Origin: Bacteroidota bacterium
GTDB taxonomy: Bacteria > Bacteroidota > Bacteroidia > Chitinophagales > Saprospiraceae
DNA: 53,757 bases
Assembly: GCA_029781095.1 (NCBI GenBank)
Contig: JAKOXM010000678.1
Coordinates: forward strand, 1 to 53,757
Direction of reading: 5' to 3'
Shown one piece after another: positions 49,234-53,757 of the stretch. The notes under the pieces were generated by a model. It was not told where the DNA came from. It saw only the letters and a list, made by a program, of their open reading frames with translations, and made no database searches. The translations under genes and the position numbers were made by a program. Numbering within the stretch: position 1 is the first letter of the stretch; each line of letters starts with the position of its first letter.

Positions 49234-49335
49234 TTCACCTCGATGCCCGGCAGAAAAATTCTCGCCGGGCATCGGTGTTTATAGGCCCGTCCTTACTTTC
49301 GCATTTTCATCCACTCACTCGAAAACTGTTGTTAC

Positions 49336-49728
49336 ATGAAACAAAAGTTAATCTATTTGCTCGCCTCTCTTGCCATGATATTGTTAAATCCGGTTGTTCA
49401 TCACGCTGCAACGGCTGTTTCTCCGCAGGAAATGCGCACAGGGCTGGCCGAAAAACTGCGCTCCAATCCGGAGACCCTGGTTAATACAGAAATGAAAGCC
49501 TCGAAACGACTGAAAAGGCTCGCCAGGCGGCTCGAACGCAAAATGGCGAGACACGGTATGCAGGTCGATTTCAGCGATCCCGTGGATCAATGGTTGTGGT
49601 ACGGTGTTTTCGGCCTGGGTATCGCCATTCTGTTGTCATTTTTCAACTTCGGCCTGGGCGGTCTGATTGCATTTCTCGCCCTGGTCTGCCTGGTAATCTG
49701 GGTTGTCAAACGCGGCGGTTCCGTCTGA
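49336..49728 (+). CDS. Hypothetical membrane protein
   Basis: N-terminal signal/TM, basic helix, two C-terminal TMs. Confidence 0.6.
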   Translation: MKQKLIYLLASLAMILLNPVVHHAATAVSPQEMRTGLAEKLRSNPETLVNTEMKASKRLKRLARRLERKMARHGMQVDFSDPVDQWLWYGVFGLGIAILLSFFNFGLGGLIAFLALVCLVIWVVKRGGSV

Positions 49729-49739
49729 TCGCAAAAGAA

Positions 49740-49790
49740 GAGGCCGCCTCCGGGAATAACCCCGGAGACGGCCTCTTGCAAATATTTTTT
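49740..49790 (+). terminator. Intrinsic terminator
   Basis: GAGGCCGCCTCCGGGAATAACCCCGGAGACGGCCTC followed by a T-rich run. Confidence 0.75.
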
Positions 49791-49835
49791 GTTGCTAATG
49801 TGCTGAATTTGAAATTATCAGAACCATTAATCGAA

Positions 49836-50327
49836 TCAGTTAATGGTATAACGGGCACTCAAGGCGCCGTAACCACCGCCAAACCCGTTGCCGTAGCCAT
49901 TGACAAAAAATACCGGTAACCAGTCTACCGAAAGATTGACCGGCGCATTGGCGAATTTGTAATCCAGACCGAGCGTTCCAAGTATTCCGATACTGGTATT
50001 CGTATTGTTGTCGCCGACAAAAACATCGTCATAATGCCACAGGAAAACCGAAGCGCCGCCGCCAAAGTACCATTTCAGCCCGTCAACACCTGAAATGGGC
50101 ATATGGTGCTCATACAAAGCGCCGACACTGATCCAACGATACAGACTATAGGAACGGAAACCGAGAAATGCCTCTATCGCCCCCGGCTCGCTGATAAACT
50201 GCTTGTAGGAAATGGATGCCGGGTATCCGAGGCGTAAACCGATGGCAGAATGGTAACTTTGAGCGTTGGAAGCGTAGCAAAAGCCGAGGGCAAATGCCAG
50301 GGTGAGCAACAATTGTTTTGTTCGCAT
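49836..50327 (-). CDS. Outer-membrane beta-barrel-like protein
   Basis: Signal peptide MRTKQLLLTLAFALGFCYASNAQS; alternating aromatic/glycine strands. Confidence 0.65.
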   Translation of the reverse strand: MRTKQLLLTLAFALGFCYASNAQSYHSAIGLRLGYPASISYKQFISEPGAIEAFLGFRSYSLYRWISVGALYEHHMPISGVDGLKWYFGGGASVFLWHYDDVFVGDNNTNTSIGILGTLGLDYKFANAPVNLSVDWLPVFFVNGYGNGFGGGYGALSARYTIN

Positions 50328-50485
50328 GTTGATTGTGTGTTTGATTTTTAACTGTTTTATCGGGTAAATTTAAAGTGTTTTGCAATGCTGAAAATTTATC
50401 CGCCCCGGATTTATTTTTGAATCCGCTTTTCTTTTCCGGAAACATGCGAAAATTCCCAACTTCGCGTTCGTCTTAGCCAATAAAA

Positions 50486-50980
50486 ATGAAAATTGCCGTA
50501 TTCCCGGGGTCTTTTGATCCCATCACCATCGGCCACGTTGACCTCATTCGGCGTGCCTTGCCCTTGTTCGACAAGGTCATCATCGCGGTAGGCGTCAATT
50601 CCACGAAGAAAAACCTGTTCCCCCTCGAACAACGGCTCGAATGGCTGCGCCAGGTGTCTGTTATATTCCCCAATGTAGAGGTGGATTACTTTGAAAAACT
50701 GACTGCGCACTATTGCCTCCGTATCGGAGCCCAGTACCTGCTCCGCGGACTGCGCAACGGCTCCGATTTTGACTACGAAAAAACGATATCGCAACTCAAC
50801 CATATTGTCGGAAACGGCATTGAAACCGTATTCCTGATCTCTCAACCTGAATATTCGCATATCAGCAGTACGATCGTGCGGGAAATTATCGTGGGCGGCG
50901 GCGACCCCACGCCGTTTATTCCGGTGGAAGTCGCGCAAACATTCCAGTCGGCCCTGCAGGCGCGCGACCGCAATGATTAA
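50486..50980 (+). CDS. coaD: Pantetheine-phosphate adenylyltransferase
   Basis: MKIAVFPGSFDPITIGHVDLIRRA, LLRGLRNGSDFDYE, HISSTIVREI. Confidence 0.96.
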   Translation: MKIAVFPGSFDPITIGHVDLIRRALPLFDKVIIAVGVNSTKKNLFPLEQRLEWLRQVSVIFPNVEVDYFEKLTAHYCLRIGAQYLLRGLRNGSDFDYEKTISQLNHIVGNGIETVFLISQPEYSHISSTIVREIIVGGGDPTPFIPVEVAQTFQSALQARDRND

Positions 50981-51063
50981 AAAGAACCAGAGACGAGGAC
51001 TGAAAAGTCTTCAATACATATACTAACCAAACACCCGGATTGCAGTATCCGCACCACAAGTTT

Positions 51064-52695
<1,632 letters not shown>

Positions 52696-52707
52696 TGGTT
52701 TGCGCAG

Positions 52708-52778
52708 CACTCACCGGGTGACTCAAAGTCACCCGGTGAGTGGGTCACGTGACGTGACTCAAAGTCACCCGGTGAGTG
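52708..52778. repeat. REP palindromes 1 and 2 (2 is left-arm degenerate)
   Basis: CACTCACCGGGTGACT-CAA-AGTCACCCGGTGAGTG perfect 16-bp stem, then GTGACT-CAA-AGTCACCCGGTGAGTG. Confidence 0.9.
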
Positions 52779-52793
52779 GCTCAACGTGAGTGC

Positions 52794-53366
52794 TTAAGAC
52801 AAATTCAAAAGATCCCTTGCCAATACCTGATTGCACAACGTCCCACTCCGCAATCCGAGGTAATCCCGGGAGGAAGAATACGGCCATTCTTCCGCTCGTT
52901 TCACCAGACCGGCCTTTACCGGATTTTCATGGATGTACTGAAAACAGGTGTATCCATATTCGTTCCAGAACTGTGAACGCGTCCGTCGGTCTTCAAGAGC
53001 GATAAAGCCTTCCATCCAGCCGTCTTTGGCTTTGGTGTCTTCCCGGAATAATGCACCGGTCCGGTTTTCCTGTTTATTGATGGCCCGGGTATAGGAACGC
53101 AGCAAAATGGCAATGGAGTCATTGAGCGCACGCCATTCACCGGGTGACTTCAAGTCACCCGGTGAATAGGCTTTAACCTCCCGAACATAAAACAACCAGT
53201 GGAAGTGATTGGGCATCAGGCAATAACACAGCATATCGCCATGAGGCAGCAGATATTTCCGCATTTTTTGCTGGAAAAACAAATAGTTGTCCGGTTTGAA
53301 AAAGATGGGTTGCCGGTTGTTGCCCTGGTTATAGATATGGAAAATGGTGTCAGGTTCGAAGCGCAT
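52794..53366 (-). CDS. REP-associated tyrosine transposase-like protein (Y1_Tnp/IS200-like, RAYT)
   Basis: [30 protein letters not shown] (HxH), [41 protein letters not shown]. Confidence 0.92.
   Translation of the reverse strand: MRFEPDTIFHIYNQGNNRQPIFFKPDNYLFFQQKMRKYLLPHGDMLCYCLMPNHFHWLFYVREVKAYSPGDLKSPGEWRALNDSIAILLRSYTRAINKQENRTGALFREDTKAKDGWMEGFIALEDRRTRSQFWNEYGYTCFQYIHENPVKAGLVKRAEEWPYSSSRDYLGLRSGTLCNQVLARDLLNLS
53135..53167. repeat. REP palindrome 3, inside the RAYT coding sequence
   Basis: ATTCACCGGGTGACTT-C-AAGTCACCCGGTGAAT perfect 16-bp stem. Confidence 0.92.
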
Positions 53367-53412
53367 GGCTGGGGGTATTTTCTGCGCACTAAGATAATGA
53401 GAAAACGTGGGT

Positions 53413-53445
53413 ATTCACCGGGTGACTCAAAGTCACCCGGTGAAT
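53413..53445. repeat. REP palindrome 4, upstream of RAYT
   Basis: ATTCACCGGGTGACT-CAA-AGTCACCCGGTGAAT perfect 15-bp stem, followed by GCTGCGCA. Confidence 0.92.
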
Positions 53446-53467
53446 GCTGCGCACCGAGTAAAAAATA

Positions 53468-53540
53468 GTGAGGCATTGACTTCAAGTTAACGCCTCACAA
53501 GATACTGATGCTCATTTTTGGTTTTGAGTCAACGCCTCAC
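53468..53540. repeat. Second palindrome family (GTGAGGC..TTGACTTCAAGTTAA..GCCTCAC) plus a half copy
   Basis: 53468-53498 imperfect palindrome; 53524-53540 TTGAGTCAACGCCTCAC half-site. Confidence 0.7.
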
Positions 53541-53566
53541 TGGAAATGGCCAACTGAAAGTTGGCG

Positions 53567-53757
53567 TTACCCGTTCTCTGTAAAGCCCGGATACAGGGTC
53601 ATGCCGCCGTCTACAAAGATCGTGGTGCCGTGGATGTAGTCCGACTCGTCGGAGGCCAGCCAGACGGCTACCGCGCCGATGTCGGAAGTTTCGCCGACGC
53701 GCTTGTAGGGGATGAGTTGGAGGAGTTTGGCTTCCGCTTCGGGTGTTTCCCAGGCAG
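53567..53757 (-). CDS. SDR family oxidoreductase, C-terminal part (runs off window)
   Basis: Reverse-strand reading AWETPEAEAKLLQLIPYKRVGETSDIGAVAVWLASDESDYIHGTTIFVDGGMTLYPGFTENG*. Confidence 0.9.
   Translation of the reverse strand, partial: AWETPEAEAKLLQLIPYKRVGETSDIGAVAVWLASDESDYIHGTTIFVDGGMTLYPGFTENG

Overview
The window looks like a Bacteroidota chromosome segment, probably Saprospiraceae-like (inferred from gene content, TAnnTTTG-type promoters and T9SS C-terminal domains). The most recognisable block, about 31.7-49.2 kb, is an Alternative Complex III operon (ActA-F) running into a cytochrome c oxidase cluster: coxB, coxA, heme o synthase, two COX III genes, COX IV, a SCO-like protein and DUF420. 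The rest is mostly housekeeping or accessory: yidC, a carboxynorspermidine decarboxylase, an orphan DNA methyltransferase, xylA/xylB, rpiB, peptidases, arginine deiminase, coaD and pruA. Best candidates for something undescribed: (1) a 734-aa protein at 9063-11267(-) that reads as a periplasmic-binding-protein type I domain fused to a complete pentameric ligand-gated ion channel (GLIC/ELIC-like); (2) a cytochrome oxidase subunit II carrying a C-terminal OmpA peptidoglycan-binding domain, split here by an apparent 1-nt deletion; (3) a RAYT-type transposase bracketed by REP palindromes, with one palindrome embedded in frame in its own coding sequence; (4) a SCO-like protein lacking the copper-binding cysteines next to a small CPMC protein; (5) recurring intergenic spacers built from short repeated 'words' with self-complementary halves. 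All calls were made by reading the sequence; no database search was run. Family-sequence comparisons (for example GLIC) are from memory and need checking.
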